Positions 43,284-52,894 of a stretch of DNA of 64,000 nucleotides are shown one piece after another. Both the position numbers and the translations under genes were made by a program. Source of the DNA: Marinobacter sp. JH2 (GTDB taxonomy: Bacteria; Pseudomonadota; Gammaproteobacteria; Pseudomonadales; Oleiphilaceae). The notes beneath the pieces were generated by a model. The model was not told the origin of the DNA. It saw nothing but the letters and a program-made list of their open reading frames with translations, and made no database searches. The DNA is taken from contig NZ_CP037934.1 in the NCBI RefSeq assembly GCF_004353225.1, positions 248,001-312,000 on the forward strand. The letters run 5' to 3'. How positions within the stretch are numbered: the first letter of the stretch is position 1; every line of letters begins with the position of its first letter.

Positions 43284-44099
43284 TTACTTGCCAGCCCACT
43301 TCGGCTCGCGCTTCTGCACGAACGCCATGGTTCCCTCTGCACCTTCCGGACCGCGCACGGCGGTGGAAAACATCTCGGCGGCATCGTCCAGCAAATCGCT
43401 CATGTTTTCATTACCGACTCTGTGCAAGAGCGCTTTGGTTTGGGCGGTCGCATTCGGGGCGCATAGGCGCGCGCGCTCCAGAGCTGCTGCCAATAGGGCG
43501 TCGATTTGGTCGTCGCTCTCTGCGACCTGGTGCACGATGCCCAGACGTTGGGCTTCTTGCGCGTCCACGCGCAGGCCAAGCAGGGCCAATCGGCGGGCCT
43601 GGGTTAGACCGGTTCGGGCAACCACGAAGGGTGCAATTTGGGCGGGGATGATACCCAGTGTGGTTTCTGGCATGCCGAACTTTGAGGTTGGGCCAGCAAT
43701 GGCGAGGTCAGAAACGCAGGCCAGCCCGAAGCCGCCGCCCATGACAGCGCCTTCGGTGATGGCGATGACGATCTTGGAGGATTCGTTGACCTGTTGAATC
43801 ATCTCCCCGAAGGCTCGGTTTAGTTTGAAGAACGGGTTGTCGCGGCCTTCTCCTTCCTGAGTTTTAGCTCCCGCCATGTCTTTGATGTCGCCGCCGGCAC
43901 AGAAGTGGCCACCGGCACCGCGGATGACGACGGCTCTGATGGTGTCGTTGTTTTCGACCTGAGTGAATATGGCTGAGAGTTCTTCGACCATTTTCAGGCT
44001 CATGGCGTTCCGGACTTCAGGCCGATTGATGGTAACCATTAACGCCGGACCGTGTTGCTCGAGGGTAAGCGTTTCGAAATTTGGTAGTTCCAGTTCCAT
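43284..44099 (-). CDS. atuE: Isohexenylglutaconyl-CoA hydratase (crotonase), AtuE
   Basis: 271 aa from ATG 44099 (GTGGAGTC supplies the ribosome site; the GTG 12 bp upstream is less likely). Crotonase motifs: NRPEVRNAMSLKM, HFCAGGDIKDM (oxyanion hole), GAVMGGGFGLACVSDLAIA and GMPETTLGIIPAQIAPFVV. The first catalytic Glu position of ordinary enoyl-CoA hydratases is Gly here (GGGFGLA), as in several AtuE/LiuC relatives, while PETTLG keeps the second. In the pathway it hydrates isohexenylglutaconyl-CoA made by the carboxylase. Lies between atuF and atuD. Confidence 0.83.
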   Translation of the reverse strand: MELELPNFETLTLEQHGPALMVTINRPEVRNAMSLKMVEELSAIFTQVENNDTIRAVVIRGAGGHFCAGGDIKDMAGAKTQEGEGRDNPFFKLNRAFGEMIQQVNESSKIVIAITEGAVMGGGFGLACVSDLAIAGPTSKFGMPETTLGIIPAQIAPFVVARTGLTQARRLALLGLRVDAQEAQRLGIVHQVAESDDQIDALLAAALERARLCAPNATAQTKALLHRVGNENMSDLLDDAAEMFSTAVRGPEGAEGTMAFVQKREPKWAGK

Positions 44100-44128
44100 A
44101 ACAGACTCCACGGGAAATTTACGACGCC

Positions 44129-45289
44129 TTAGCCTTTTTGCTTGCCCGGCAAGATGTTCATGGTCTTGCAGATAATTCCGAGCATGATTTCGTCAGCTCC
44201 GCCGCCAATGGAAACCAGTCGTACGTCCCGGTAAGCGCGGGCGAGCGGGTTTTCCCACATGTAACCGTTACCACCCCAGTATTGCAGGCAAGCATCTGTG
44301 ACTTCACGGCCCAAACGGCCGGCTTTGAGCTTGGCCATGGAAGTAAGTTGCGTGACATCTTTGCCGGCAACGTGCAGCTCACACGCTTTGTAGGTAAGGG
44401 CGCGCAACGCCTCGACTTCGGTTTGAAGCTCTGCCAAACGGAAATGAATATACTGATTGTTGATCAGCGGCTGACCGAAGGTTTTGCGCTCCTGACAGTA
44501 TTCGATGGTTTGCTCGATACAGCTTTCCAAGGCTTTGATGACGTTTGCCGCTCCCCACATGCGTTCTTCCTGGAATTGGATCATCTGGCACATGAAACCT
44601 GTGCCTTCTGCACCAATTCGGTTGCGCTGCGGCACGCGCACATCATCGAAGAATACCTGAGCGGTTTCAGAGGAACGCATGCCCAGTTTGTTCAGGTGTG
44701 GGCTGAGAGTGATACCCGGTGAGTTCATGGGCACCACGATCAGGGTTTTGTTTTTGTGGGGCTTGTCGTCGCTGGTGTTGGCGAGCAGGCACATGAAGTC
44801 TGCTTTCGGAGAGTTGGTGATCCACATTTTGGAGCCGTTAATGATGTAATCATCACCGTCTTTCTTAGCCGTGGTTTTAAGACCGGCGACATCAGACCCA
44901 GCGCCCACTTCACTGACACCGATGGAGCCAATCAACTCACCGGTAATGGCCGGAGTCAAAAAGTTACGCTTAAGTTCGTCGGAACCAAAACGAGCAATCG
45001 CTGGTGTGCACATATCGGTTTGCACACCGATGGACAAGGGAACACCTCCGCATTTGGCCATGCCCAGCTCTTCCGCCGCAACCAGGTTGTAGCTGTAGTC
45101 CAGGCCCATGCCGCCGTATTCTTCGGGCTTTTGAATGCCGAGCAGGCCCAGGTTCCCGAGTTTTTTGAACACATCGCGAATCGGGTATTCGCCGGCTTCT
45201 TCCCACTCATCAACGTAGGGGTTGATCTCTTTTTCGACGAAATCTCTGACGGTTTTTCTAAGGGCATCGTGCTCTGATGTGAAATTCAT
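44129..45289 (-). CDS. atuD: Citronellyl-CoA dehydrogenase, AtuD
   Basis: 386 aa acyl-CoA dehydrogenase with AGGAG before the ATG. Motifs: IGVSEVGAGSDVAGLKTTAKKDGDDY, WITNSPKADF (FAD/substrate), RVPQRNRIGAEGTGF, QYWGGNGYMWENPLARAYRDVRLVSIGGGADEIML. The catalytic Glu of the family lies near GGGADEIML. In the atu pathway AtuD oxidises citronellyl-CoA to geranyl-CoA. Spacing of 29 bp to atuE and 49 bp to atuC fits one operon. An isovaleryl-CoA or other branched substrate cannot be excluded from sequence alone. Confidence 0.87.
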   Translation of the reverse strand: MNFTSEHDALRKTVRDFVEKEINPYVDEWEEAGEYPIRDVFKKLGNLGLLGIQKPEEYGGMGLDYSYNLVAAEELGMAKCGGVPLSIGVQTDMCTPAIARFGSDELKRNFLTPAITGELIGSIGVSEVGAGSDVAGLKTTAKKDGDDYIINGSKMWITNSPKADFMCLLANTSDDKPHKNKTLIVVPMNSPGITLSPHLNKLGMRSSETAQVFFDDVRVPQRNRIGAEGTGFMCQMIQFQEERMWGAANVIKALESCIEQTIEYCQERKTFGQPLINNQYIHFRLAELQTEVEALRALTYKACELHVAGKDVTQLTSMAKLKAGRLGREVTDACLQYWGGNGYMWENPLARAYRDVRLVSIGGGADEIMLGIICKTMNILPGKQKG

Positions 45290-45338
45290 GGGTACTCTCC
45301 TGCTCTAATTCACGGTTGTTCTGTTTGTGTTGTTCGAA

Positions 45339-46955
45339 TTAAAAACGTGCCACGCCGTAAACATTCGGTCTCAAAGGACGCTGCTCGGCTTCGCGGCATA
45401 CAGATAAAGCGGTTGCCAGTACCCGACGGGTGTCCCGGGGGTCGATCAGACCGTCGTCCCACAATCGCGCCGTACCAAACAAAGCGGTTGAGCCGTCTTC
45501 GAGTTTTTTAGCAGTAGCCTGCTCCAGAAAGTCGAGGGTCTTTTCGTCAGGCTCTTTACCGCTCTTGCGTTGCTTCTCTTCGGCCACAATGCGAAGCACC
45601 TTGCCGGCTTGTGCCGGGCCCATCACGGCGGTACGGCTGTTGGGCCAGGCGAAGATGAATCTAGGGTCCAGACCTCGGCCGCACATCGCGTAGTTGCCGG
45701 CACCGTAGGAGCCACCTACGACAACGGCAATCTTGGGTACGCGGCAATTGGCCACGGCCTGAAGCATTTTAGAGCCGTGCTTGATGATGCCGTTCTGCTC
45801 GGAATGTGTGCCCACCATGAAGCCGGTGGTGTTATGGAGGAATACGATGGGTGTGCCCGCTTGGTCACACAATTGAATAAATTGTGCCGCCTTAGTGGCT
45901 CCAGCGGTGGTGATGGGGCCGTTATTGCCGATCACGCCTACGCTGTGGCCATGAATGCGGATGGTGCCGCAGACGGTCTGGTTATCGTGCTCGTTTTTGA
46001 AGTCCAAAAAACGGGAGCCGTCAGCAACGCGAGCGATGATCTCGCGCACGTCATACGGCTTTTTTGCATCTGCCGGAATAACGCCGAGAAGTTCTTCGGC
46101 CGGATACAGGGGCTCTTTCCAGGTGACATCTCGTTGCACGGGAAGATTGTCATTCCAAGGCAGGGCGTCGAGGATTTCACGCGCTTGGCGAATGCCATCG
46201 GCATCGTCTTCCGCAAGATACTCTGCGGTACCTGCAACGGTGGCGTGCATTTCCGCGCCGCCAAGTTCTTCGTCGTTTGCGATTTCGCCAGTCGCAGCTT
46301 TCAGCAGTGGCGGGCCGGCAAGAAACATCTTGGTTTTGTCGCGAACCGTGATGACGTAATCCGATAAACCGGGCTGGTACGCACCGCCTGCCGTGGCGTT
46401 GCCGTGCACGACGGTGACTTGAGGAATGCCTGCTGCGGACAGCCGGGCCTGGTTGGCAAAGCCACGGGCACCCGGTACGAAAATATCCGTTGCGTAGTTC
46501 AGATTGGCGCCGCCGGATTCGGACAGGGACACGATAGGTAACTTATTCTCTTTAGCGATCTGGTGCAGACGCAATGTTTTATCCAGCCCTGCAGGCGTTA
46601 TGGTGCCGCCCTTGATCGCGCTGTTGCTCGCGACAACCAGGCACCGAATACCGGCCACCCGACCAATGCCGGCAATGATACCGCCGCCGGCCATGGAGCC
46701 GTCTTTGTCGTCGTGCATCTGATAGCCAGCCAGAGAGCAAAGCTCTAGAAACTCACTGCCGCGGTCCAGCAACCGATTAATACGATCGCGGGGGAGAAGC
46801 TTTCCGCGCTTGGTGAACTTTTCCCGGGCGGCTTCCGCCAGATCCAATACCTTTTGCTCAACATCGCGAAAGGTTTTGATATGGGCTTCCATGGCCTCAG
46901 CGTTTGCCTGGAACTCGCTGGACTGGGGCGTAATCATTGACTCTAGCGTTTGCAT
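45339..46955 (-). CDS. atuC: Geranyl-CoA carboxylase beta subunit (carboxyltransferase), AtuC
   Basis: 538 aa from ATG 46955 (MQTLESMITPQSSEF), with GAGGA upstream. An in-frame upstream extension overlaps atuB and is rejected. Carboxyltransferase motifs: RGKLLPRDRINRLLDRGSEFLEL, GGGIIAGIGRV, GNATAGGAYQPGLSDYVITV, FLAGPPLLKAATGEIANDEELGGAEMHATVAG and VVGGSYGAGNYAMCGRG. The segment GGAYQPGLSDY is the type I associate with geranyl-CoA carboxylases, where methylcrotonyl enzymes usually read GGAYVPAM.D. This and the neighbourhood favour the geranyl substrate. Confidence 0.9.
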   Translation of the reverse strand: MQTLESMITPQSSEFQANAEAMEAHIKTFRDVEQKVLDLAEAAREKFTKRGKLLPRDRINRLLDRGSEFLELCSLAGYQMHDDKDGSMAGGGIIAGIGRVAGIRCLVVASNSAIKGGTITPAGLDKTLRLHQIAKENKLPIVSLSESGGANLNYATDIFVPGARGFANQARLSAAGIPQVTVVHGNATAGGAYQPGLSDYVITVRDKTKMFLAGPPLLKAATGEIANDEELGGAEMHATVAGTAEYLAEDDADGIRQAREILDALPWNDNLPVQRDVTWKEPLYPAEELLGVIPADAKKPYDVREIIARVADGSRFLDFKNEHDNQTVCGTIRIHGHSVGVIGNNGPITTAGATKAAQFIQLCDQAGTPIVFLHNTTGFMVGTHSEQNGIIKHGSKMLQAVANCRVPKIAVVVGGSYGAGNYAMCGRGLDPRFIFAWPNSRTAVMGPAQAGKVLRIVAEEKQRKSGKEPDEKTLDFLEQATAKKLEDGSTALFGTARLWDDGLIDPRDTRRVLATALSVCREAEQRPLRPNVYGVARF

Positions 46956-46965
46956 GTATCCGTCC

Positions 46966-47832
46966 TCAGTCTTCCGATAAAACCTTGGGTGTGACAGCGC
47001 GGTGGAAGCCGTTGTATGCGTCGTTGTTCTTGGCTTTAGGCATTGGCCAAATCCGACCACCTTGAGAGCCGCCACCGTCGATGCGCCAGCAGTCTCCGCT
47101 GACAAACGCAGCGCCTTCACTCAGCAAGAAACAAATGACCGAACTGACCTCTGATTCCGTACCCATTCGCTTAATGGGGACCGCGTCGGCCAGGCTCCGA
47201 ATCCAGGACTTCATGTGCGCGGGGTAGTTATCCATGCCGCTGGATGCAATCCAGCCCGGGGCAACCGCATTCACTCGAACACCCGAAGGTGCCCATTCCA
47301 TGGCGGCGGTTTGCGTGAAATTTACCATTCCAGCCCGTGCTGCGCCGGAATGTCCCATGCCCGGCATACCGCCCCACATATCAGCGACAATATTGACAAT
47401 AGAACCGCCGGTTTTGCTGAACGCCTGGGTGTAAGCTTCTCGAGCCATCAGAAACCCGCCGGTCAGATTCGTGCGCACCACGGTTTCCCAGCCTTTCTGG
47501 TTAATCCCCGTCAGCGGCGAAGCGAACTGACCACCGGCGTTATTCACCAGCCCGTCTAATCGACCGTGTTCGGCAATAATGGCCTTAACCGTGGCTTGTA
47601 CCGACTCTTCTTCGCGGATATCGCAAGAATGAGCGCTGGCAACGCCGCCGTCTTCTTTGATTTCCGCTTTAACGGCATCGACTTTTTCCTGTTTGCGGCC
47701 AACCAGAGCTACCCGAGCGCCAAGCGCAGCCAATTCGTGAGCGTTACAACGGCCAATGCCAGAACCGCCGCCAGTGACGATAAACACTTGTCCTTCAAAC
47801 AATCCCGGCCGTAAAACGGATTGGTAACTCAT
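46966..47832 (-). CDS. atuB: Short-chain dehydrogenase, AtuB
   Basis: 288 aa from ATG 47832 (MSYQSVLRPGLFEGQ), with CAGGAAA upstream; the TTG two codons earlier is less likely. SDR features: IVTGGGSGIGR (NAD-binding), LVNNAGGQFASPL, and WGGMPGMGHSGAARAGM, where the usual YxxxK is replaced by HSGAARAG; the Tyr is absent. AtuB proteins are annotated as citronellol/citronellal dehydrogenase candidates but some have the same unusual active site. Between atuA and atuC in the operon, with 10 bp to atuC. Confidence 0.87.
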   Translation of the reverse strand: MSYQSVLRPGLFEGQVFIVTGGGSGIGRCNAHELAALGARVALVGRKQEKVDAVKAEIKEDGGVASAHSCDIREEESVQATVKAIIAEHGRLDGLVNNAGGQFASPLTGINQKGWETVVRTNLTGGFLMAREAYTQAFSKTGGSIVNIVADMWGGMPGMGHSGAARAGMVNFTQTAAMEWAPSGVRVNAVAPGWIASSGMDNYPAHMKSWIRSLADAVPIKRMGTESEVSSVICFLLSEGAAFVSGDCWRIDGGGSQGGRIWPMPKAKNNDAYNGFHRAVTPKVLSED

Positions 47833-47892
47833 AAGCAATTTCCTGTTTAAATCTGATTAATCTCAGTAGAGCGTTTGGGTGCATGCACCGAT

Positions 47893-49689
47893 CTAAGACT
47901 CAAAAAGTTTGGATGGCACCGGCACTGGAAACTCCAGAAGCTGCTGCGCAAACGCCTTACCTTGTGGGTCTATTCTCAGGCTGGCGATACCACCGCCACC
48001 CAAGCTGTGCTCCAGCAAGAAGTTAAACGCATTCAACCCCGGCAAGGCCCAACGAGTTACCTTTGCCGACTCTGGATTCAGCGTATGCGCCATCCACTCT
48101 GCGACTGCTTCCTCTGTGAGCGCGGCCTGAATGTACGACACGAATTCTGCTTCCCGTGCGATCACACCAATATTGCTGTGGTCGCCTTTGTCTCCTGAAC
48201 GCGCCCACGCCAAACGAATCAGAGGAACGGTCGTATCCGTTGAAACATTAATGTTGTTATCCGGCTGAGGCGCTAGCTGAGTAGGGTCAAAGGTGCCTTC
48301 GCAGGCGACATCGATAGGTATAACTTCGCCGCCGATATCGATCGACACCGAGACCTCAGCTTTTGGCACCAAGCAGGAATAAAGGCGAATCTTCGGGAAG
48401 ACAGAAGGGCGGCCGCCCACAATGCCGGTAAGGCCGGGAGCCATTCCGGTGGCAGCTTGAGCAATCTCTCTTGCAAACAGAACCAACGCCTCTTTCTTGG
48501 GATGGGCGGTAGCAATCTTTACAATCACCTCGCGTGTGTCACGACGGCGCCCGTGCTGGCCATAAGTCGCCTCCGTTCCCAAAAGCTCGATGCTGGTTTC
48601 GGAATAGTCTGGCAGGCCTTTTTCGGCAAACATCGCCGATGTTTTTGCTAAAATAGCTTCCGCAACCTTCTGGGCTTTGGCTGGCGCATCTATGCCCCCA
48701 AGCAGGAACGAAGCGGTACATTTGAAACCATCGGGCCAGGTGCCAGACACCTTATAGCTATTGGTGGGCTCCAACCCTGTCGCGCCGGACACGTGAACCC
48801 GGTTCGGCGCAATCTCATCCAGCTTAACCTGAGTGAAATCGCAGGTTACATCGGGCAGAAGGTAAGCTCTGGGATCACCGATCTCATAAACCAGTTGCTC
48901 GCCAACAGTGCCTCGGCTAACTAAGCCTCCCGTATTGTCGGGTTTGGTCATAACGAAATCGCCATTGGCGCTGACCTCTGCAATCGGAAACCCCATGTTA
49001 GTAAACCCGTCTGCAACGGATTCCCAATCGGTGAAGTTGCCCCCGGTAGACTGAGCACCGCATTCCAGCAAGTGCCCGGCTAGACTGCCTTGGGCCAGTT
49101 TGTCGTAATCGTCCCATTGCCAGCCAAATTCATGCACCAGTGGCGCTAGAACCAACGCGCTGTCGGCAACGCGCCCGGTCAAAACAATGTCTGCACCTTG
49201 GTCCAGTGCAGCGGCCAGACCAGGCGCGCCGAGATAGGCGTTCAGGCTGACCATCATGGCCGGGAACCGCTGGCCCGTCGTCATTTCGGTAATGCCATCA
49301 TCGGCCAGTTTTTTCTTCTTGGTGATTAGATCATCACCCAATACCAGAGCGATCTTCAGATCGACGCCGGCTTTTTCACAAAGAGACTGAAGTGCATCAC
49401 GGCAAGCAATAGGGTTAACGCCACCGGCGTTGGCCAGAACCCGAATCCCTTTTGCCTTAATGTCGCCAAGCAACGGGCCCATAACGGTTTGTACAAAATC
49501 CCGAGCGTAACCTTGGGACGGGTCTTTCATCTTCTGGCCCGCCATGATCGACATGGTGACTTCGGCAAGGTAGTCGGCTACTAGATAGTCGATGTTGCCC
49601 TGATGTGCCAGTTGGGCGGCCGCGGTTTCGGTATCACCCCAGAATGCCGAAGAACAGCCGATTCGGATGGTTTTGTTGGCTTCTGACAT
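47893..49689 (-). CDS. atuA: AtuA family protein (DUF1446 plus C-terminal AtuA domain)
   Basis: 598 aa, first gene of the minus-strand operon. N-terminal ~450 residues match DUF1446: [87 protein letters not shown]-like GGNFTDW and [15 protein letters not shown]. The last ~110 residues ([50 protein letters not shown]) are the AtuA C-terminal domain often encoded separately. Essential for growth on acyclic terpenes in Pseudomonas, with no settled reaction. Confidence 0.93.
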   Translation of the reverse strand: MSEANKTIRIGCSSAFWGDTETAAAQLAHQGNIDYLVADYLAEVTMSIMAGQKMKDPSQGYARDFVQTVMGPLLGDIKAKGIRVLANAGGVNPIACRDALQSLCEKAGVDLKIALVLGDDLITKKKKLADDGITEMTTGQRFPAMMVSLNAYLGAPGLAAALDQGADIVLTGRVADSALVLAPLVHEFGWQWDDYDKLAQGSLAGHLLECGAQSTGGNFTDWESVADGFTNMGFPIAEVSANGDFVMTKPDNTGGLVSRGTVGEQLVYEIGDPRAYLLPDVTCDFTQVKLDEIAPNRVHVSGATGLEPTNSYKVSGTWPDGFKCTASFLLGGIDAPAKAQKVAEAILAKTSAMFAEKGLPDYSETSIELLGTEATYGQHGRRRDTREVIVKIATAHPKKEALVLFAREIAQAATGMAPGLTGIVGGRPSVFPKIRLYSCLVPKAEVSVSIDIGGEVIPIDVACEGTFDPTQLAPQPDNNINVSTDTTVPLIRLAWARSGDKGDHSNIGVIAREAEFVSYIQAALTEEAVAEWMAHTLNPESAKVTRWALPGLNAFNFLLEHSLGGGGIASLRIDPQGKAFAQQLLEFPVPVPSKLFES

Positions 49690-49750
49690 GTTGTTGGCCC
49701 CGGTTATGTTGGCGGTTTAACGTGGATCTTCAATGATTGAATTCGACATT

Positions 49751-49768
49751 ACCAAGCAAGCGCTTGGT
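49751..49768. promoter_or_regulatory. TetR-type operator candidate (AtuR)
   Basis: ACCAAGC-AAGC-GCTTGGT, 7-bp perfect arms with a 4-nt spacer, in the 138-bp divergent region between atuA and the TetR gene. Position and palindrome form fit a repressor site for both promoters. In Pseudomonas AtuR uses two inverted repeats; only one is evident here. Confidence 0.6.
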
Positions 49769-49827
49769 TTGTAAATAGGCGGGAGTCAGGTAAAATAGGT
49801 CAACCTTTTCCGCAGTTGGATATTTTT

Positions 49828-50439
49828 GTGAAGCACAGCGATATTTTTCAGGCACTTATTCAAGATCAGTTGGTTTCTGACCCCGTCAGTGCTCGTGGTC
49901 GATTGTTGGCTGAAGCCGCGACTTTATTCCGGGATAAAGGGTATGAACGCACCACTGTTCGGGATTTGGCTGCGGCCGTTGGAATTCAATCCGGGAGCTT
50001 GTTTCATCATTTTCGGACCAAAGAAGAGATATTAAAGGCTGTTATGGTTGAAACCATACGGCTGAATACGGCCGTCATGCGGGCAGCGGTCGAACGTGAG
50101 TCGGCGCCGGAAGCGAAGCTGCGCGCGTTGATCCATGCCGAGTTGGAGTCGATCAATGGCCGGACCGGTGAGGCCATGGCTGTTCTGGTCTACGAATGGC
50201 GCAGTTTGTCAGAGAGCTCTCAGGAAGAAGTGCTGGCGCTGCGAGAGGTGTATGAAGGTCTTTGGCTGTCAGTGTTACAGCAGCTCAAAGATGGAGGCCA
50301 GTTAAGCTCTGATGTATTTATTGCCCGGCGGATGTTGACGGGAGCTTTGAGCTGGACTGTGACCTGGTATAGGCCTGAACGCGGTGGGCTGACTTTGGAT
50401 GGCCTCACGGATGAAGTCATGGCGATGTTGGGTTTTTAG
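49828..50439 (+). CDS. atuR: TetR-family regulator, AtuR candidate
   Basis: 203 aa from GTG 49828, chosen because TTGGA lies 7 nt upstream; a TTG at 49816 would add four residues. The N-terminal HTH is clear: GRLLAEAATLFRDKGYERTTVRDLAAAVGIQSGSLFHHFRTKEEIL. The rest is a helical ligand domain (LIHAELESINGRTGEAMAVLVYEWRSL). Divergent from atuA with a palindrome between them, the same arrangement as atuR in Pseudomonas. Expected to repress atu and to release DNA on binding a pathway CoA ester; the ligand is inferred. Confidence 0.8.
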   Translation: MKHSDIFQALIQDQLVSDPVSARGRLLAEAATLFRDKGYERTTVRDLAAAVGIQSGSLFHHFRTKEEILKAVMVETIRLNTAVMRAAVERESAPEAKLRALIHAELESINGRTGEAMAVLVYEWRSLSESSQEEVLALREVYEGLWLSVLQQLKDGGQLSSDVFIARRMLTGALSWTVTWYRPERGGLTLDGLTDEVMAMLGF

Positions 50440-50740
50440 GGTGTGACAGGCGTATCGCGTTAGGGATGAAAAGCCGAGGAAGGCGCAGTTTTTCTCGGTG
50501 GATTCCATAGTAGAAAAGTCCAATTTTTAAGTTTCTATACGTAATTGGCCTGATCGGCATTATATTTCGGCAAACAAGCCATTTCCGTTTGAGTACTTTC
50601 CCCGCATCCTTCGTTCTGTGAATGGAAGTTCCCGTCGCTTCGGTGATCTGGTTCACGGAACGTTGAGAATTTGCATGCTATTGCGTGCAGCAATGATCAC
50701 GTCTAAAAAACAAACATACAAAGTAAAGACAGGTCGCATT
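50440..50740 (+). promoter_or_regulatory. Intergenic leader of the TRAP-like operon, no gene seen
   Basis: 301 bp without a credible ORF. It holds the atuR 3' end region and presumably the promoter of the lipoprotein gene at 50741. Short imperfect repeats only (CCAATT...AATTGG; TGCATGC...GTGCA). No terminator with a T-run is visible after atuR. Confidence 0.3.
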
Positions 50741-51805
50741 ATGATCTCCTCTAAGCTCTCCCGGGCATACTGTTTCTCGGCTCGCATGGCCAAACTGATT
50801 GCAGCAGGTTTGGTTCTGGTTCTTTCCGGTTGTTCGGTTAATCCCATTTACCATACGACGGGTGTCGTACTTTCCGGTTACTCTGAATCCGAGGCTACCC
50901 CTTACGTTCTGCAGATGACCGACACGCAGATGGCGTGTGCATTAGGCGAAGGGATTGATCCATTACTTTACTCTTTCTCGCGAGTTGTGGATGCGCCTGA
51001 TAGCACGGGTTCTTTGTTGATGCTGCTGGCTGGCAACTGTATGGAATACAGAGCTTGGGACGCAGAACTGGATTATCTGAGGCACGATTACAGCGGCAAC
51101 GTACCTGCTGCTAAAGATGCCCGTGAAGTTTCAAAGCGTTTATACGCGCAAACAGCGACCCGCCGATACGAATCTTTCCGCCGCGCCATGACTGCTTATG
51201 ACTTTGATCCCGCAGCAGAGCCGATGGAGTGCCCGTTCCTGTTTACGGACCAGGATGAGATCACCTTTCTTGTCGGTCTGCTTACCGGTATGCAGGCGAT
51301 TGTAAATGATGCTAACTCAGGCGCTATGGCGGGTGTTCCCCGGAATATCGCACCACAAGCTGAGCGTGCGGCGCAGTGTATTGATAACGAAAAATGGGGC
51401 GGATTGCCTAATGCAGTCCGGGCCTTGGTGTGGTTGCTGCTTCCGGATACGCGTCCGGCTCTGTCGCCAGATCCATGGGTAGTGCTCCAGAATAGTGCTG
51501 ATTTGGGTGTTAGCGCAGGCTTTAGAACATCCCACGCACTGCAAGTTGTTGCTGCAGAAACATTCGGTCGCCCAGATGTTCTCGCTGATTCGATTGCAGA
51601 CTTTGCTACCTCTGAGGAAGGGTTCGAGGTTCTCGAGGACTATGCGTTGCTTGATGAGGTTGCACGCACGGTTGTTACCTTCTCATCGGATAAACACTGG
51701 ACAAAGAGCTACGGCCACCGTACGCCCACCCGCTTTTTCGGCAAAATGAGTCCGGAGCGTGACACCAGCAATATTGAAACCATGAGTTTGGATGGGCTGC
51801 TTTAA
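50741..51805 (+). CDS. Lipoprotein of unknown function linked to a TRAP transporter
   Basis: 354 aa from ATG 50741, which directly opens a signal peptide (SRAYCFSARMAKLIAAGLVL) ending in the lipobox VLSGC. I do not recognise a named domain. The mature part is helical, with TPYVLQMTDTQMACALGEGIDPLLYSF, a ACALG/CMEYR/CPFL/CIDN set of cysteines, and RRYESFRRAMTAYDF; this resembles the TRAP-associated TtsA/T-component-like helical lipoproteins only in general style. Upstream of a binding protein and permease by 64 bp, so likely an extra periplasmic subunit. Confidence 0.7.
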   Translation: MISSKLSRAYCFSARMAKLIAAGLVLVLSGCSVNPIYHTTGVVLSGYSESEATPYVLQMTDTQMACALGEGIDPLLYSFSRVVDAPDSTGSLLMLLAGNCMEYRAWDAELDYLRHDYSGNVPAAKDAREVSKRLYAQTATRRYESFRRAMTAYDFDPAAEPMECPFLFTDQDEITFLVGLLTGMQAIVNDANSGAMAGVPRNIAPQAERAAQCIDNEKWGGLPNAVRALVWLLLPDTRPALSPDPWVVLQNSADLGVSAGFRTSHALQVVAAETFGRPDVLADSIADFATSEEGFEVLEDYALLDEVARTVVTFSSDKHWTKSYGHRTPTRFFGKMSPERDTSNIETMSLDGLL

Positions 51806-51869
51806 CGAGTAGCCCCATCGACCGCATTACCGACTTAACAACCATAAAAATGATGACCCGGAGGTTATT

Positions 51870-52880
51870 GTGATCCGTAAAACACTTGCAGCCCTTTCCC
51901 TTGCGGCCGTTGCGCCCTTGGCCTCAGCACAAACCGCAACGATGTGTGTATTCGACGTTATCGGCGCCAACGGTGACGTTTATAACATGGTGAAAGACTT
52001 CGCCCTCGAGATGAAAACTCATAACGTAGATTTCAAGCTGAAGCCCTATACCGACGAAGGTGTGGCGATCGGCGACTTTAACTCTGGTCAGTGTGATGCG
52101 GTGGCGGCCTTGGATATCCGGTTGCGACCGTTTAACCGTTTCACCGGAAGTGTCAGCGCTGTCGGAGCGCTTCCGACCTACAAAGATCTGGAAACGCTGC
52201 TGGCGACCCTGGCTCAGCCTAAAGCGGCGCCGTTGATGAAAGAAAACGGTTACGAGGTGTTGGGCATTGTTCCGGCCGGAGCTGGTTACTTGTTCGTGAA
52301 CGACCGGGAAATTGATACGGCGGGAGAGCTTGCGGGTAAGCGTATTGCCACCCTGGACTACCAGAAAGACGCCATTCGCATGGTGAACTATGTGAAAGCA
52401 ACGGTTGTTCCTTCTGATATCACCAACTTTGCCGGTAAGTTCAACAATGGCTCCGTAGACACGGCCTATGCGCCGGCATTCGCCTATGAGGCCCTGGAAT
52501 TGTACAAGGGCATTGGCGAGAAGGGTGGCATTGTTGATTACCCTCTGGCACAGCTGACGGTTCAGATCGTTGCCCGAGATGAGGTGCTTGACGATGACGT
52601 TGCCCAAAAAGCCCGTGAAGTGGCATGGGGCATGTTCCCGCAAGCAATGAATATGATCAGCGATCTGGAAGATGCGATTCCGGACGACAAGTGGATTCGT
52701 ATTCCTGAGAAGGACATCGTTGGTTATCAGGAGATGTTCCGGGAAAACCGTCTTGAGATGCGCGATGGAGCTAATGGCGCGCCGGTTGTTTACAGCCCTA
52801 AGATGTTGAGCCTGATGAGCAAGATTCGTTGTTCCAGCAATCCGGGCGCTTCCGAGTGCACCGCAGATAATCGCGAATAA
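51870..52880 (+). CDS. Atypical TRAP-type solute-binding protein
   Basis: 336 aa, GTG start with CGGAGG upstream. Signal peptide cleaved near ASAQTATM. Bilobed binding-protein outline: CVFDVIGANGDVYNMVKDFALEMKTHNVDFKL, GDFNSGQCDAVAALDIRLRPFNRFTGS, ELAGKRIATLDYQKDAIRMV, DTAYAPAFAYEALELYKGI, YPLAQLTVQIVARDEV. The usual DctP Arg motif context is not obvious. Four cysteines (near N-terminus, SGQC, IRCSSNPGASEC) suggest two disulfides, rare in TRAP binding proteins. Belongs with the permease 15 bp downstream. Ligand unknown; no helpful catabolic genes adjoin. Confidence 0.8.
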   Translation: MIRKTLAALSLAAVAPLASAQTATMCVFDVIGANGDVYNMVKDFALEMKTHNVDFKLKPYTDEGVAIGDFNSGQCDAVAALDIRLRPFNRFTGSVSAVGALPTYKDLETLLATLAQPKAAPLMKENGYEVLGIVPAGAGYLFVNDREIDTAGELAGKRIATLDYQKDAIRMVNYVKATVVPSDITNFAGKFNNGSVDTAYAPAFAYEALELYKGIGEKGGIVDYPLAQLTVQIVARDEVLDDDVAQKAREVAWGMFPQAMNMISDLEDAIPDDKWIRIPEKDIVGYQEMFRENRLEMRDGANGAPVVYSPKMLSLMSKIRCSSNPGASECTADNRE

Positions 52881-52894
52881 CGGGGACTCTGATC

